From NCBI GenBank assembly GCA_030746295.1, contig JASLMY010000188.1, positions 1-9,734 of the forward strand: a DNA stretch of 9,734 nucleotides, given 5' to 3'. This stretch comes from Alphaproteobacteria bacterium (GTDB lineage: Bacteria > Pseudomonadota > Alphaproteobacteria > GCA-2731375). The notes below the pieces were generated by a model. That model saw nothing but the letters and a program-made list of their open reading frames with translations, was not told where the DNA came from and searched no databases. A program made the translations under genes and the position numbers. Shown in pieces: positions 1-9,734 of the stretch; position 1 is the stretch's first letter, and the number at the start of each line of letters is the position of its first letter.

Positions 1-1
1 G

Positions 2-9733
<9,732 letters not shown>

Positions 9734-9734
9734 G

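Overview
The window is a slice from inside one very large biosynthetic gene on the minus strand. One reading frame (codon lowest base at positions 2, 5, 8 ... mod 3) runs unbroken from base 9733 down to base 2, giving 3244 codons with no stop. Neither the start nor the stop of the gene is present. Residue numbers below count from the first complete codon at 9731-9733. The frame was set by reading diagnostic motifs at about ten places; all fall in the same frame.

The encoded polypeptide is a hybrid polyketide synthase / non-ribosomal peptide synthetase (PKS-NRPS) of the trans-acyltransferase type. Both ketosynthases lack a following acyltransferase domain and carry only the roughly 170-residue post-KS linker ending in a YPFAxExYW motif. 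Domain order, from high to low coordinates: end of a probable post-KS linker (window edge) - ACP-A (9332-9562) - enoylreductase (8270-9253) - KS1 (6950-8185) - linker (6446-6949) - ACP-B (6116-6337) - KS2 (4742-5980) - linker (4235-4741) - ketoreductase (2993-4168) - ACP-C (2708-2926) - condensation domain (1370-2644) - adenylation domain (2-1291, cut off after core motif A8).

Working model: a chain from upstream is carried on ACP-A and may be enoyl-reduced by the ER. KS1/ACP-B extends it by a ketide unit with no reductive domain of its own. KS2-KR-ACP-C extends it again and reduces the new beta-keto group, with a B-type signature predicting a D-hydroxyl. The C domain then condenses that acyl chain with an amino acid selected by the A domain. 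The extender units would be loaded by a separate acyltransferase encoded outside the window. The most unusual points are the ER placed after an ACP in a segment with no KR or DH, the unreduced KS1-ACP-B module, and an A-domain pocket with three acidic residues.

Organism: the DNA is strongly GC-rich (about two thirds G+C by eye), with G/C-ending codons throughout. This fits a high-GC bacterium, such as a proteobacterium with large secondary-metabolite clusters, but the sequence does not identify the genus. There is no intergenic DNA in the window: no promoter, ribosome binding site, terminator, RNA gene, mobile element or CRISPR. The long open frames on the plus strand and in other minus frames are shadows of this gene.
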